In this document: positions 1 to 7,991 of the stretch, piece after piece | Layout: the number at the start of each line of letters is the position of its first letter | Numbering within the stretch: position 1 is the stretch's first letter | Notes under the pieces: model-generated | The model's input: only the letters and a program-made list of their open reading frames with translations | The model's database searches: none | Told to the model about the DNA's origin: nothing | Assembly (NCBI RefSeq): GCF_010499245.1 | Contig: NZ_JAAGOW010000005.1 | Coordinates: forward strand, 558,001 to 622,000 | DNA from: Variovorax sp. WS11 | Lineage (GTDB): Bacteria; Pseudomonadota; Gammaproteobacteria; Burkholderiales; Burkholderiaceae_C | Direction of reading: 5' to 3' | DNA: 64,000 bases | Position numbers and translations under genes: made by a program

Positions 1-302
1 GCCGCGACCTCCTCGCCGGCGAATCGCACCACGTCGCGAGCCAGGGTGAGCCGCTCCTTGTGATGGACGCCCCAAGGCACCTGCGGTCCGTCGGCACCCG
101 TCACTACCGCCTTCACGCCCGGGAGAGCGAGCGCCTGCGTGGCGTCGATGCGCACGATGCGGGCATGCGGGTGGGGGCTGCGCAGCACCTTCCCGTGCAG
201 CATGCCGGCGATCTGGATGTCGCCTGCATACTGCGCTCGCCCCAGCACCTTGGAGCGGGCATTGACCTGGGGCACCGACGTGCCCAGCGTGGATGCATTC
301 AT
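1..302 (-). CDS. Xanthine dehydrogenase-family molybdopterin subunit, N-terminus (partial)
   Basis: Only the first ~100 codons are present; the gene runs off the left edge. From the ATG at 302 the protein reads into the typical opening of the large molybdopterin-binding subunit of xanthine/aldehyde dehydrogenases: a 'VNARSKVLGRAQYAGDI' stretch, then the 'LHGKVLRSPHPHARI' segment of the a/b hammerhead domain. Members oxidise purines, aldehydes or N-heteroaromatics together with FAD and 2Fe-2S subunits. The Bug receptor gene ends only 10 nt upstream on the same strand, so the two are probably co-transcribed. The substrate cannot be told from this fragment. Confidence 0.8.
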   Translation of the reverse strand, partial: MNASTLGTSVPQVNARSKVLGRAQYAGDIQIAGMLHGKVLRSPHPHARIVRIDATQALALPGVKAVVTGADGPQVPWGVHHKERLTLARDVVRFAGEEVA

Positions 303-312
303 GGCAGCCGTC

Positions 313-1299
313 TCAGTCGGCCGTGATGGCCAGCTCCTTGATCAGCTTTCCCATCACCTGGTATTCGGTGGCGTTCGTCTTGGCCAGCACGTCGGGCGCG
401 CCGCCCACCGGCAGGGCGCCGAAGGTCGCGAGCTTGCTCACCACCTCGGGCGACTTGATGATCTCGTTCAGGTGGCCGTTGAGCAGCCGCACGACCTCCG
501 GCGGCGTGCCCTTGGGCGCGAAGAAGCCGTTCCAGGCGCCGACCACGACGTCCTTGAAGCCCAGCTCGGTGAGCGTGGGCACCTCGGGTGCGAGCGGCGA
601 GCGCGTGGCGTCGCCGATGGCGAGCGGGAGCAGCCGCTTCTGCTGGGTGTACTGGCTCACGACCCCGAGCGTCACCCAGGCCGTGTCCACGTGGCCGGCC
701 ACCACGTCGTTGACCGAGGGCGCGACGCCGCGGTAAGGCACGTGCGTGAACTTGACGCCGGCCGCGCGGTTGAGCCATTCGCCGACGATGTGCATCGGCG
801 AGCCGGCGCCGGGGGTGGCATAGGTGAGCGACTTTCCGGAGCGGGCGAGCCCGACCAGCGCGGGGACCGACTTCGCGCCCACGCCCGGATGCGCCACCAG
901 CACCAGCGGCTGAGTGGCGATCTGGATGACCGGTTCGAAGCCGTGGAGCACGTCGTAGCTCGACGAGGGCGACAGCCGCAGCACCATCGGCGCGGTCGTG
1001 AACGGGTTGGGCGTGAACAGCAGCGTGTAGCCATCGGGCGCGGCCCGGCCGACGAAGGAGTTGCCGAGCGTGCCGCCCGCACCGGGCTTGTTGTCCACGA
1101 TCACCGCCTGGTTCAGGCGCTGCGACAGGCGCTCGGCCAGCATGCGTGCGATCGAGTCGGTGTCGCTGCCGGGCGGGTAGGACACGACGATGGAGATCGG
1201 CTTGGCCGGGTAGGCCGGCTGGGCCTGCGCCGGTACGAAGGCGAGGCCGCAGGCGAGCGCGAGGGCGCCAAGCGCCAGCTGTCGTCGGTGGGGATGCAT
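313..1299 (-). CDS. Bug/TctC-family periplasmic solute-binding protein
   Basis: 328 residues, the usual Bug size. The start at 1299 (MHPHRRQ) follows an AGGAG with ~8 nt spacing and gives a clean signal peptide cut after AQAQ; in-frame codons further upstream would run into the intergenic operator. The mature protein starts with the family pattern YPAKPISIVVSYPPGSDTD and contains KPGAGGTLGN and GYTLLF. Bug proteins bind carboxylates or small aromatics in the periplasm; only some work with a tripartite TctAB transporter, and none is seen here. It is divergent from an IclR gene and heads the operon with the xanthine dehydrogenase-type gene, so it may bind the substrate of that pathway or a signal for it (inference). 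Confidence 0.9.
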   Translation of the reverse strand: MHPHRRQLALGALALACGLAFVPAQAQPAYPAKPISIVVSYPPGSDTDSIARMLAERLSQRLNQAVIVDNKPGAGGTLGNSFVGRAAPDGYTLLFTPNPFTTAPMVLRLSPSSSYDVLHGFEPVIQIATQPLVLVAHPGVGAKSVPALVGLARSGKSLTYATPGAGSPMHIVGEWLNRAAGVKFTHVPYRGVAPSVNDVVAGHVDTAWVTLGVVSQYTQQKRLLPLAIGDATRSPLAPEVPTLTELGFKDVVVGAWNGFFAPKGTPPEVVRLLNGHLNEIIKSPEVVSKLATFGALPVGGAPDVLAKTNATEYQVMGKLIKELAITAD

Positions 1300-1351
1300 G
1301 TTGTGGTCTCCTGGGCACGAGCCCTCGTGGAATGAATGGAAAGAAGAGCGC

Positions 1352-1402
1352 GAGTGAAATTCTGCGATTCGCCTCTCGAGGCGGCCAGATAGAATTTCAC
1401 TC
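1352..1402. promoter_or_regulatory. 12-bp perfect inverted repeat, probable IclR operator
   Basis: GAGTGAAATTCT at 1352-1363 is repeated as its exact reverse complement AGAATTTCACTC at 1391-1402, separated by 27 bp. It lies between the divergent Bug (start 1299) and IclR (start near 1404) genes, where an autoregulating IclR protein would bind. The right arm abuts the proposed GTG start of the regulator. Confidence 0.6.
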
Positions 1403-1403
1403 A

Positions 1404-2252
1404 GTGAACCAATCAAGCCGCGATTCCTTCCGCAGTGCAGGGCCCGCACCCGGCGTGAAGTCGATCACCGCGCTGCGCCGCGGACTCGATGTGTTGTGGT
1501 CCATCCAGCAGTCGTCCGCCGTCACCTTGGCGGACCTGCACCGCCAGACCTCACTCTCCAAGGCCACGCTGCTGCGGATCCTGAGAACCCTGCAGGAGGC
1601 CGGATGGATCGAGCGCAACGAAATCGAGAACCGCTATGTGCCGGCGGCCAGCGCCGGGGAGTCCGGGCTTGCCGTGGAATGGCGCGCGCGCCTGTCTGCG
1701 CTCGCGACGCAGCCGCGGGAGCAGTTGCAACGGCGCGTGCCCTGGCCGATCGACCTCGCCGTACTCGACGGGCTGGCGATGCTCATCCTCGACACCCACC
1801 GGCCGATGAACGGCCTCGCGGTGAACTACCGGGTGCTCGGTTTTCGTCCGCGGCTGCTGCTGTCGTCGCTTGGGCGCTGCTATCTCGCCTTCTGCCCCGA
1901 TGCGGAGCGTCGCCGCCTGCTGGAGGCGCTTGCACGCTCACCGTACGAAGTCGACCGCGCCGCGTTGAAGTCCCATGGGGCCCGCGACTGGGCCGCGCGC
2001 TACCGCGCCCAGGGCTATGCCTCGCGCGACCCCAGCCCCACGAGCCTGGATTCGCCGGAGCGATTCGGCGCGATCTCGGTGCCCATCCAGGTCGACGACA
2101 CGGTGGTGGGCTGCATCAGCTGCGCCTGGCTGCCGGCCGTGGCCACCGAGCAGGACGTCGTGACGCGCCATCTAGCCGATCTGAAGGCTGCCGCGCAGGC
2201 GATCCGCAACCGGCTGGTGGCCGCGAAGTTTCCGCCCGTGCCGCCGCGCTGA
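1404..2252 (+). CDS. IclR-family transcriptional regulator
   Basis: 282 residues from GTG 1404. Residues ~19-80 form the IclR winged helix (ITALRRGLDVLWSI, then LSKATLLRILRTLQEAGWIE); the rest is the effector-binding GAF-like domain ending in a conserved 'HLADLKAAAQAIRNRL' helix. An upstream ATG at 1332 is in frame but would place an intergenic inverted repeat inside the gene, so a start at 1404 or GTG 1455 is preferred. No strong ribosome binding site is visible for any of them. It is divergent from the Bug/dehydrogenase genes, the usual arrangement for a catabolic operon regulator. Confidence 0.85.
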   Translation: MNQSSRDSFRSAGPAPGVKSITALRRGLDVLWSIQQSSAVTLADLHRQTSLSKATLLRILRTLQEAGWIERNEIENRYVPAASAGESGLAVEWRARLSALATQPREQLQRRVPWPIDLAVLDGLAMLILDTHRPMNGLAVNYRVLGFRPRLLLSSLGRCYLAFCPDAERRRLLEALARSPYEVDRAALKSHGARDWAARYRAQGYASRDPSPTSLDSPERFGAISVPIQVDDTVVGCISCAWLPAVATEQDVVTRHLADLKAAAQAIRNRLVAAKFPPVPPR

Positions 2253-2271
2253 GCGACTAACGGCAATATCG

Positions 2272-2880
2272 CTAGTGGCGCGTCCTCGCTGGTGTGGCGG
2301 GGCTTCCCTGCCCCGCAGCGTCTTTCAGGCACGCCTTGACCCAGGCGCGAATGTTCGCCTGCGAGGCGAGCGGAAGGCCGAACATCATCCGATAGACGAT
2401 GGGCGCGACGACGCGGTCCATGAGCGTCTCGACGTCGGGGACCGGCTCACCGCGCGCCTGGCCGCGCTCGACGACCGCGCCGAGCTGGCTCATCGCGAAC
2501 TGCGCGCAGGGGCAGAGATCGCCCATGGCCTCCGCGCCCCTTGCGGAGACGACGTCGCGCACCATCGCGCGCCCGAGCTCGGACGACGTCTCGTCGCGGA
2601 ACTGTTCGGCCCAGGCCAGCAGGTCGCCCTCCACCGTGCCGGTGTCGAGCGGATCGCTGTCGGGTCGCAGGCGCTCGACGGCGACGTCGGCGAGCAAGTC
2701 CGCCAGGTCGCCCCAGCGCCTGTAGATCGTCGAAGGCGTGACGCCTGCACGCGCCGCGATCAGAGGCACGGTGAGGGCGGCGCGACCCTGCTCGTCCAGC
2801 AGCTGACGCGTCGCCTTGTGGACGGCGCCCTGGACACGTGCACTGCGTCCGCCGGGGCGGGGAATGGGGGTTGAGCTCAT
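2272..2880 (-). CDS. TetR/AcrR-family transcriptional repressor
   Basis: 202 residues. The N-terminal helix-turn-helix is at ~35-60 (ALTVPLIAARAGVTPSTIYR, then RWGDLADLL), followed by an all-helical ligand domain of the TetR_C type. It is divergent from an MFS exporter, with an 8-5-8 palindrome just before that gene, so it most likely represses the exporter and itself. The inducer is unknown. Confidence 0.88.
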   Translation of the reverse strand: MSSTPIPRPGGRSARVQGAVHKATRQLLDEQGRAALTVPLIAARAGVTPSTIYRRWGDLADLLADVAVERLRPDSDPLDTGTVEGDLLAWAEQFRDETSSELGRAMVRDVVSARGAEAMGDLCPCAQFAMSQLGAVVERGQARGEPVPDVETLMDRVVAPIVYRMMFGLPLASQANIRAWVKACLKDAAGQGSPATPARTRH

Positions 2881-2936
2881 GAGACCATTTTAAAGCAAAG
2901 GATTTGCGTTAAGCGCCCAAAGGCTTCACAATCCGC

Positions 2937-2957
2937 AAACGCAATTTTTTTGCGTTT
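2937..2957. promoter_or_regulatory. Palindromic operator (8-5-8) for the divergent TetR/MFS pair
   Basis: AAACGCAA, five T, then TTGCGTTT forms a perfect palindrome. A further half-like copy (TTTGCGTT) lies nearer the TetR gene, at about 2903-2910. The site ends at 2957, directly against an in-frame ATG at 2958, which argues that the MFS gene starts at the later ATG 2979. Confidence 0.7.
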
Positions 2958-2978
2958 ATGCAGTTGAAGGAGTTCCCC

Positions 2979-4208
2979 ATGCAGCCAGCCACGACCGCTC
3001 ACTCAGCCCTTGCCGCAGGCTGGCCTCAAACGCGCCTGAGTCACGGCCGCGCGCTGTGGCTCAAGGCGTCGCTGCTGGTGAGCTTCCTGGCGGCGTCGAC
3101 CGCCCCTTCGCCGCTGTATGCGCTCTACCGTGAAGCGTGGGGCTTCTCCGCGCTGACGCTGACGGTGGTCTTCTCGAGCTATGCGTTTGCCCTGCTCACG
3201 GCACTGCTGGTGTTCGGCAGCCTGTCCGACCACCGCGGCCGGCGCGAGGTCATCCTCGCAGCGCTGGTCCTGGAGTTCGCCGCGACGCTGCTGTTCTGGC
3301 GCGCGGACTCGGTGGCGTGGCTGTTGTCGGCGCGCGTCCTGCAGGGCATTGCCACCGGCATCGCGACCGGCGCGCTCAGCGCAGGCCTGCTGGACCTGCA
3401 TCGCGAGCGCGGACCGCTCGTCAACGGGGTGGCGCCGATGATCGGCATGGCGGCAGGGGCCTTCGGAACCAGCGTGCTGGTGCAGTTCGGCCCCGCGCCG
3501 ACACGCCTCGTGTTCGACCTGCTGATGCTCGTCTTTGCACTGCAGATGCTCGCCGTGCTGTATCTGCCGGAAACGGTGCAGCGCCGGCCCGGCGCATGGC
3601 GCTCGCTCAGGCCCCGGATCGCGATTCCACAGCGGGCCCGCGCGGTGCTGTGGCAGGTGCTGCCCGTCAACACGGCGCAATGGGCGCTCGGCGGCTTCTA
3701 TCTCTCCCTCGGGCCGACCTTGGCGAAGATCGTCACCGGCAACGATGCGCCGATGGTGGGCGGCGTGCTGATCACGGCCATGGTCCTCAGCAGTGGCGTC
3801 GCGCTTCTGGCGGTGCGGCAGTGGCCACCGCGCAGGGCGCTCGCCACCGGTGCCGCCGCGCTGGCGCTGGGCCTGGCCGTCAGCCTTGCCGGCATCCTGC
3901 TGCACTCGACCGCTGCGTTCTTCATCGGCGCCGCGGTCGCGGGCCTGGGCTTCGGCTCAGCCTTCAGCGGATCGTTGCGCAGCCTGGCGTCGCTGGCCGA
4001 ACCGCAGGAGCGGGCCTCGCTGATGGCCGGCTTCTATGTGCTGAGTTACCTGGCCTTCAGCGTGCCGGCGATCGCGGCGGGGCTGAGCACGGGGCTCATC
4101 GGACTGCCTGCCACGGCGCTGGGCCTGGGCACCGTCTTGACGCTCATGGCCTCGGCGGCCTTGCTGATGATGGGCAAGCGTCCGGCGAATCCCCGTCCTG
4201 AGCTTTGA
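2979..4208 (+). CDS. MFS-family multidrug/sugar efflux transporter
   Basis: 409 residues with about 12 hydrophobic helices. The loop between helices 2 and 3 carries the MFS signature in the form GSLSDHRGRREV. The start at 2979 is chosen because AAGGAG lies 6-7 nt upstream and because the in-frame ATG at 2958 abuts the operator. The N-terminal part (STAPSPLYALYREAWGFS) is typical of proteobacterial drug-export members. Control by the divergent TetR protein is inferred from the palindrome. The substrate is unknown. Confidence 0.88.
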   Translation: MQPATTAHSALAAGWPQTRLSHGRALWLKASLLVSFLAASTAPSPLYALYREAWGFSALTLTVVFSSYAFALLTALLVFGSLSDHRGRREVILAALVLEFAATLLFWRADSVAWLLSARVLQGIATGIATGALSAGLLDLHRERGPLVNGVAPMIGMAAGAFGTSVLVQFGPAPTRLVFDLLMLVFALQMLAVLYLPETVQRRPGAWRSLRPRIAIPQRARAVLWQVLPVNTAQWALGGFYLSLGPTLAKIVTGNDAPMVGGVLITAMVLSSGVALLAVRQWPPRRALATGAAALALGLAVSLAGILLHSTAAFFIGAAVAGLGFGSAFSGSLRSLASLAEPQERASLMAGFYVLSYLAFSVPAIAAGLSTGLIGLPATALGLGTVLTLMASAALLMMGKRPANPRPEL

Positions 4209-4490
4209 GGGTTGGCGCAAGAGCCTCGAGGCCACGCACTTGAACTGCCCCCGGAAACTGGACAATGAATGCGGGAGTGAGGCGACAAGATCTCGACGAA
4301 ACGAGACCGGCCGGTCCCCAGCTTCGCTTTGATCCGTTCCTCGTTGAATGATCGCCATCAGCGCAGCATGGGCGTTGGGTTGGCTATCCTTGATCCGCTC
4401 GATGCGGTCGCGCAGGACCATGCGCTTCTTGCTCTTGGGGTGCGTCTTAGGAATGCGCCGCGCGTCCAAGAGGCGCTCGACCGATTTTGG
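4209..4490. other. Gene-free stretch, possible insertion-sequence remnant
   Basis: No intact gene is visible. On the minus strand around 4348-4270 one frame reads FNEERIKAKLGTGRSRF, which resembles the C-terminal end of IS3-type transposases, but it has no start and the frame before it does not match. The sequence lies immediately 3' of the tRNA fragment, so it may be debris from an old integration. Confidence 0.3.
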
Positions 4491-4540
4491 TGGTAGGCCG
4501 TGATGGGCTTGAACCATCGACCAACGGATTATGAGTCCGC
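4491..4540 (-). pseudogene. tRNA 3' fragment (CAT anticodon, tRNA-Ile2-like)
   Basis: On the minus strand the segment holds an anticodon arm (stem GCGGA/TCCGT, loop CTCATAA with anticodon CAT at 4533-4531), a perfect 5-bp T stem (GATGG/CCATC) around TTCAAGC, a 3' acceptor strand ACGGCCT and an encoded CCA. The 5' acceptor strand and D arm are absent; upstream sequence is the coding region of an XRE gene. The GGACTCATAATCC pattern fits tRNA-Ile2 (lysidine-modified CAT) better than tRNA-Met, from memory. Such a 3' half is what site-specific integration into a tRNA gene leaves behind. Confidence 0.7.
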
Positions 4541-4837
4541 CGCAGGCGCATCCGGCGCTTTAAGGAGCCTTGCTTCTGTCTCTATGAGCAGTTCCCCTGC
4601 ACTTCGCCCGAGGGCCCTTGCGAGCTTCAAGATCATCGCAAGAGTCGGCATATGCTCGCCGCGCTCGATCTTTCCCATATGCGAGCGTTCGATGCCTGCA
4701 CGATGAGCCAAGGCTTCTTGCGCTACTCCATCTTCAAGCCGTAGCGCGCGGACCACAGCGCCGAACGCAAGCGCTGGCGCGACTTCAAAGGTGGTCGCAC
4801 CAGCCGGTCGCCCTCTCTGAGTAGTCCGCTTCTGCAT
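4529..4837 (-). CDS. Small XRE-family DNA-binding protein
   Basis: 102 residues from ATG 4837. Residues ~24-87 form an XRE helix-turn-helix (AQEALAHRAGIERSHMGKIE, then TLAMILKLARALG). An N-terminal basic tail precedes it. The last codons (Ala-Asp-Ser-stop) lie inside the tRNA fragment: the TAA stop is made of the last anticodon base and two loop bases. The gene diverges from an XRE-cupin gene 120 bp away. No good ribosome binding site is seen, so the start is only moderately sure. Confidence 0.75.
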   Translation of the reverse strand: MQKRTTQRGRPAGATTFEVAPALAFGAVVRALRLEDGVAQEALAHRAGIERSHMGKIERGEHMPTLAMILKLARALGRSAGELLIETEARLLKAPDAPAADS

Positions 4838-4957
4838 GGACAGAAGCGTCGGGTTTTGAAATAATAAAAACCACGTTATCTTTAACTCAGGCTTTGGCCG
4901 TCTTGGGCAGGGTATATGTTCTTCCGAGCCCCTTCGATCAAGGAAGGTGAGTGACAC

Positions 4958-5629
4958 ATGGGCGATAAGCAACTTGCCTCGCCGCTCCCGACTGCCCGGC
5001 CGTTTCGTCTGCCGGCGTCAGTGCATCGCACGCGCTTGCCGCGAGAGTCTCCGCCGTCGCGCAGCAGTTCAGCAACCCGAATCGGAACCCAAGTACGTGC
5101 CTTGCGCATCGCCTCTGGCGCTTCCGGCGGCGAGCTGGCATCTTCTGCGGGCGTTTCGAGTTCGATGCTCTCCCGCATCGAGCGCGGTCTCGTGTCCCCT
5201 TCCGTCGAAACTTTGGATCGCATCGCCAATGGCCTGGGCGTGCCCGTCTCACGCTTCTTCAGCGACCAGTCCAGTCGCACCGACTTCTCGCACGTACCCG
5301 CAGGCCGGGGCATCTTGGTGGATCGGATCGGTGCCGTGGGCGGCTATCGCTACGAGCTGCTCGGCCATCAGCTCTCCGGCAATCTGTTCGTTGAGCCGTA
5401 TCTGGTCACGCTACTTCCGGAGGCTGAGCCCTACGTCACCTTCCAGCACCCGGGCGTAAAGTTCCTGTATCTTCTCTCAGGCCGAGTCTCCTACCGCTAC
5501 GGCGCGAGGGTGGTTAAGCTGGGGCCAGGGGACTCGCTGCAGTTCGATGCCACAGCCTTGCATGGCATCCAGGCTATCGAGGCTGGTCCGGTGACGTATC
5601 TGTCGATCGTATTCACGATGCGAGAGTAA
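4958..5629 (+). CDS. XRE-cupin transcriptional regulator
   Basis: 223 residues. The helix-turn-helix lies at ~42-100 (GELASSAGVSSSMLSRIERG) and a C-terminal cupin at ~150-220 (PGVKFLYLLSGRVSYRYG, then LGPGDSLQFDATALHGI). The start at 4958 follows AAGGAAGGTGAG. Proteins of this architecture usually sense a small metabolite in the cupin barrel and regulate neighbouring catabolic or transport genes. The convergent prephenate-dehydratase-like / chorismate mutase / Bug group is the nearest candidate target (inference). Confidence 0.87.
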   Translation: MGDKQLASPLPTARPFRLPASVHRTRLPRESPPSRSSSATRIGTQVRALRIASGASGGELASSAGVSSSMLSRIERGLVSPSVETLDRIANGLGVPVSRFFSDQSSRTDFSHVPAGRGILVDRIGAVGGYRYELLGHQLSGNLFVEPYLVTLLPEAEPYVTFQHPGVKFLYLLSGRVSYRYGARVVKLGPGDSLQFDATALHGIQAIEAGPVTYLSIVFTMRE

Positions 5630-5773
5630 GGCCCAATTGCGCGGGCCTGAGTCCGGCGCTCTCTCCGGGAGGGGCAGGCACCCGGGCGCGCGGCATCTAT
5701 GGGGCGCACGACAGCGCACCCTCAGATGATCCTGGCGCAGAGTGTGCTTCCGGCAAGATCCTTTAGAGGGCCT

Positions 5774-6394
5774 TCAGCTGCCGCCAACCTTCGACGCTTG
5801 TCCCATCCGTTCCCGGAACTGTCGTGCGACCGGGCTGCTCTCCCAGACAACCGCCCTGTCTTCGTCGACGGCTTCGCGCCCGTAGACGATCCATGCATCG
5901 CAGATGGCGCCGATGGGCTCGATCAGCTCGAAGCGCTCGGGGTGTGCCGCCGCGAAGGACGAGAAGACAATGCCCGCTTCGTAGCGCCCTTCCGCCATGC
6001 GGGCCTGAACCGCGAGCACTGTGGGCTCGTGGACGACGGTCGACCAAGCGGAAAGGTCGGCATAACTCTGCGTGGCAGGCTGCACCGCCACCCTGCCGGT
6101 GCCCTCCCCGCTTCCCGTTGCCCGTACCAGCGCCATGGGACGGCTTGGAGAAATGAAGGCGTCAACCACCACCATGGCCGCGCGATAGGTGCCCGTGATC
6201 TCGGCGGCCGCGGGATGAACAGCGCATTGAAGTAGATAGTCCGCCTCGCCCGCGATCAGCGCACGCGCGCCGCTGTGGAAGTCGTCAAACAGAACGATAC
6301 GAGTGGCTTCCGCGATGCCGCGCGCGTCGAGGTACTGCCGGAGAACGAAGTGGTGGTTGCTGCCCTCAAGGCCCAGCGTCGAGAAAGTGAGCAT
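5774..6394 (-). CDS. Prephenate dehydratase-like protein (type 2 periplasmic-binding fold)
   Basis: 206 residues, without an ACT domain. The opening MLTFSTLGLEGSNHHFVLRQ resembles the TLGPEGSxS start of prephenate dehydratases and BacA-type prephenate decarboxylases. Later segments (GARALIAGEADYLLQCAVHP) fit the two-lobe fold, but the catalytic Thr-Arg-Asp pattern of true dehydratases is not evident. It sits 134 bp downstream of a chorismate mutase gene, which supports a prephenate-related job. It may instead be an intracellular binding protein. Its start lacks a clear ribosome binding site. Confidence 0.6.
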   Translation of the reverse strand: MLTFSTLGLEGSNHHFVLRQYLDARGIAEATRIVLFDDFHSGARALIAGEADYLLQCAVHPAAAEITGTYRAAMVVVDAFISPSRPMALVRATGSGEGTGRVAVQPATQSYADLSAWSTVVHEPTVLAVQARMAEGRYEAGIVFSSFAAAHPERFELIEPIGAICDAWIVYGREAVDEDRAVVWESSPVARQFRERMGQASKVGGS

Positions 6395-6528
6395 GTGCTT
6401 GGTTTAGTGGCAGGGCATGAGTAGCGGCAGTTCGTCCTCCTCGACGGCCGCCGCCGCGGAGCTCGCAGCGTTCGCGAGTTGCTGTCGACGCATCGACCGG
6501 CTCTCGTCCGAACTGAAGATGAGCGGCT

Positions 6529-6930
6529 TCATGCAAGCGTCGGGGGCGTGCCGATAATCTCATCCTCCAGGCGGCAGGTTTCTGCAATGATCAGCTCGTA
6601 CAGCGCACGCAGAAACGTCGGGCTCATGCGGTGCTGGGCCGCAAACGCGGCCGCACGTGCCTGCACCACCCCGATGCGGTGGGGCTGCATCATTGGAATC
6701 GCATGATCGCGCTTGTGCAGGCCGATCCGGCAGCAGCAGTCGAGCCTCTGCCGCACAGTCTCGAGCAGCGTCCTGTCCAGGCCGTCGAGTTCGTCGCGCA
6801 GCGATTGCAGGATCTGTTGGGCTTCGTCGCTGCTGCCTGCGAGGGCGGTGCCCCCGCTCTGCGGGGCCGAGGTTGCGTCATTGGCCTTGTCTTGCTGGCG
6901 CCCGCTCGGGCGCGGCTGTTCCGAGTTCAT
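6529..6930 (-). CDS. AroQ-type chorismate mutase family protein
   Basis: 133 residues: a ~40-residue low-complexity N-terminal tail, then an all-helical chorismate mutase domain (~40-125) with LRDELDGLDRTLLETVRQRL, HKRDHAIPMMQPHRIGVVQ and YELIIAETCRLEDEIIG. The IPMMQP-R pattern also occurs in 4-amino-4-deoxychorismate mutases (PapB type), so the substrate could be chorismate or aminodeoxychorismate. The ATG at 6930 has AGGAAG 7 nt upstream. It starts 11 nt after the upstream Bug gene and is probably in its operon. Confidence 0.8.
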   Translation of the reverse strand: MNSEQPRPSGRQQDKANDATSAPQSGGTALAGSSDEAQQILQSLRDELDGLDRTLLETVRQRLDCCCRIGLHKRDHAIPMMQPHRIGVVQARAAAFAAQHRMSPTFLRALYELIIAETCRLEDEIIGTPPTLA

Positions 6931-6941
6931 GCTGTTTCTTC

Positions 6942-7991
6942 CTACTCGAGCTTGATGCCCTGGCTCTCGATGATCTGGGTGAGTGCCGCCGTGTCCGCCT
7001 TCATCCGGCGGACCAGCATCTCGCCCGATATGCCGGCTGCCTCGTAGCCATGCTGGAAGAGCTTCTGCCGAACCTCGGGCGAGCGGATGACTTCCGAAAG
7101 AACCTGGGTCAGGCGCTGGACGATGGGGGCGGGCAGACTGGCGGGGGCGGCCGCAGCGGTCCAGATCTCGAGCTCGAAATCCTTCAGCCCAGCTTCCTGC
7201 AGGCTTGGGTAGTCCGGTACGAGTGCGGATCGGCGCGCCGAGGTCACGCCGATCGCGCGCAACTTTCCGGCCTTGACCTGGACTTCGGCGAGGCCCGGCG
7301 GAAGGAGCGCCAGCTGCAACTGGGCGCCGACCAGGCCGGTGATGACCTGCGGATTGCCCTGGTAGGGCACGTGCACGGCGCCGATCCCGGTGCGGGCCTT
7401 GAGAAGCTCCATGCCGAGATGGCCGATCGTGCCGATGCCGGGCGTGCCATAGCTCCACCTGCCGCCGGCAGCGCGCGCGGCGTCGAGGAACCCGCGCGCG
7501 TCGGCCTTCGAGACCGCCGGCGTCGTGGCGAGCACCAGGGGGGCCGTGCAGATGATGCTGAGCGGCACGAGGTCCTTTTGCGGATCGTAGGGGGTGGCCG
7601 GATTGAGGATCTTGGCAATCGTCATGTTGCCGTTGATGAGGATGCCGACCGTGTGCCTGTCGGTGGACTTCGCGACGATGTCCGCCGCGATGTTGCCGCT
7701 GGCGCCCGGATGATTCTCGACGACCACCGGCTGGCCCAGCGCCCTCGCCATGGGGACCGCCAGGGCGCGTGCCACGAAGTCCGGCGATGAGCCGCCGCCA
7801 AAGCCGACGATGAGCCGCAGCGGCCGCGTCGGCCAGTTCAGATCCGCGATCCCGGTGCGCGAGGTGCCCGGTTCGCTGAGATCGATGTGTCGCGCACCGG
7901 GCGATTGCGCGGAGGCGACGCCGGCGCAGGCAAGCGCGCCAAAAAGACACAACAGGCGCGCGGCCGGGGATCGAAAAAGGAGGAAGGGCAT
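6942..7991 (-). CDS. Bug/TctC-family periplasmic solute-binding protein
   Basis: 349 residues from ATG 7991, chosen because it gives a signal peptide (LLCLFGALACAGVASA, then Q). The mature protein has the family pattern WPTRPLRLIVGFGGGSSPDF, PGASGNIAADIVAK and the terminal lobe swap region. It is followed by chorismate mutase and prephenate-dehydratase-like genes, so it may bind an aromatic or shikimate-type acid (inference). In-frame codons upstream of 7991 give no signal peptide. Confidence 0.88.
   Translation of the reverse strand: MPFLLFRSPAARLLCLFGALACAGVASAQSPGARHIDLSEPGTSRTGIADLNWPTRPLRLIVGFGGGSSPDFVARALAVPMARALGQPVVVENHPGASGNIAADIVAKSTDRHTVGILINGNMTIAKILNPATPYDPQKDLVPLSIICTAPLVLATTPAVSKADARGFLDAARAAGGRWSYGTPGIGTIGHLGMELLKARTGIGAVHVPYQGNPQVITGLVGAQLQLALLPPGLAEVQVKAGKLRAIGVTSARRSALVPDYPSLQEAGLKDFELEIWTAAAAPASLPAPIVQRLTQVLSEVIRSPEVRQKLFQHGYEAAGISGEMLVRRMKADTAALTQIIESQGIKLE

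Noticed and set aside
139..1335. A 398-codon plus-strand frame opposite the Bug gene
   Set aside because: Its Arg/His/Gly-rich product is a shadow of the Bug protein on the other strand, which has a signal peptide and family motifs.
4209..4490. A complete IS3-type transposase 3' end
   Set aside because: Only ~17 residues resemble the family and no frame continues; recorded as a possible remnant only.
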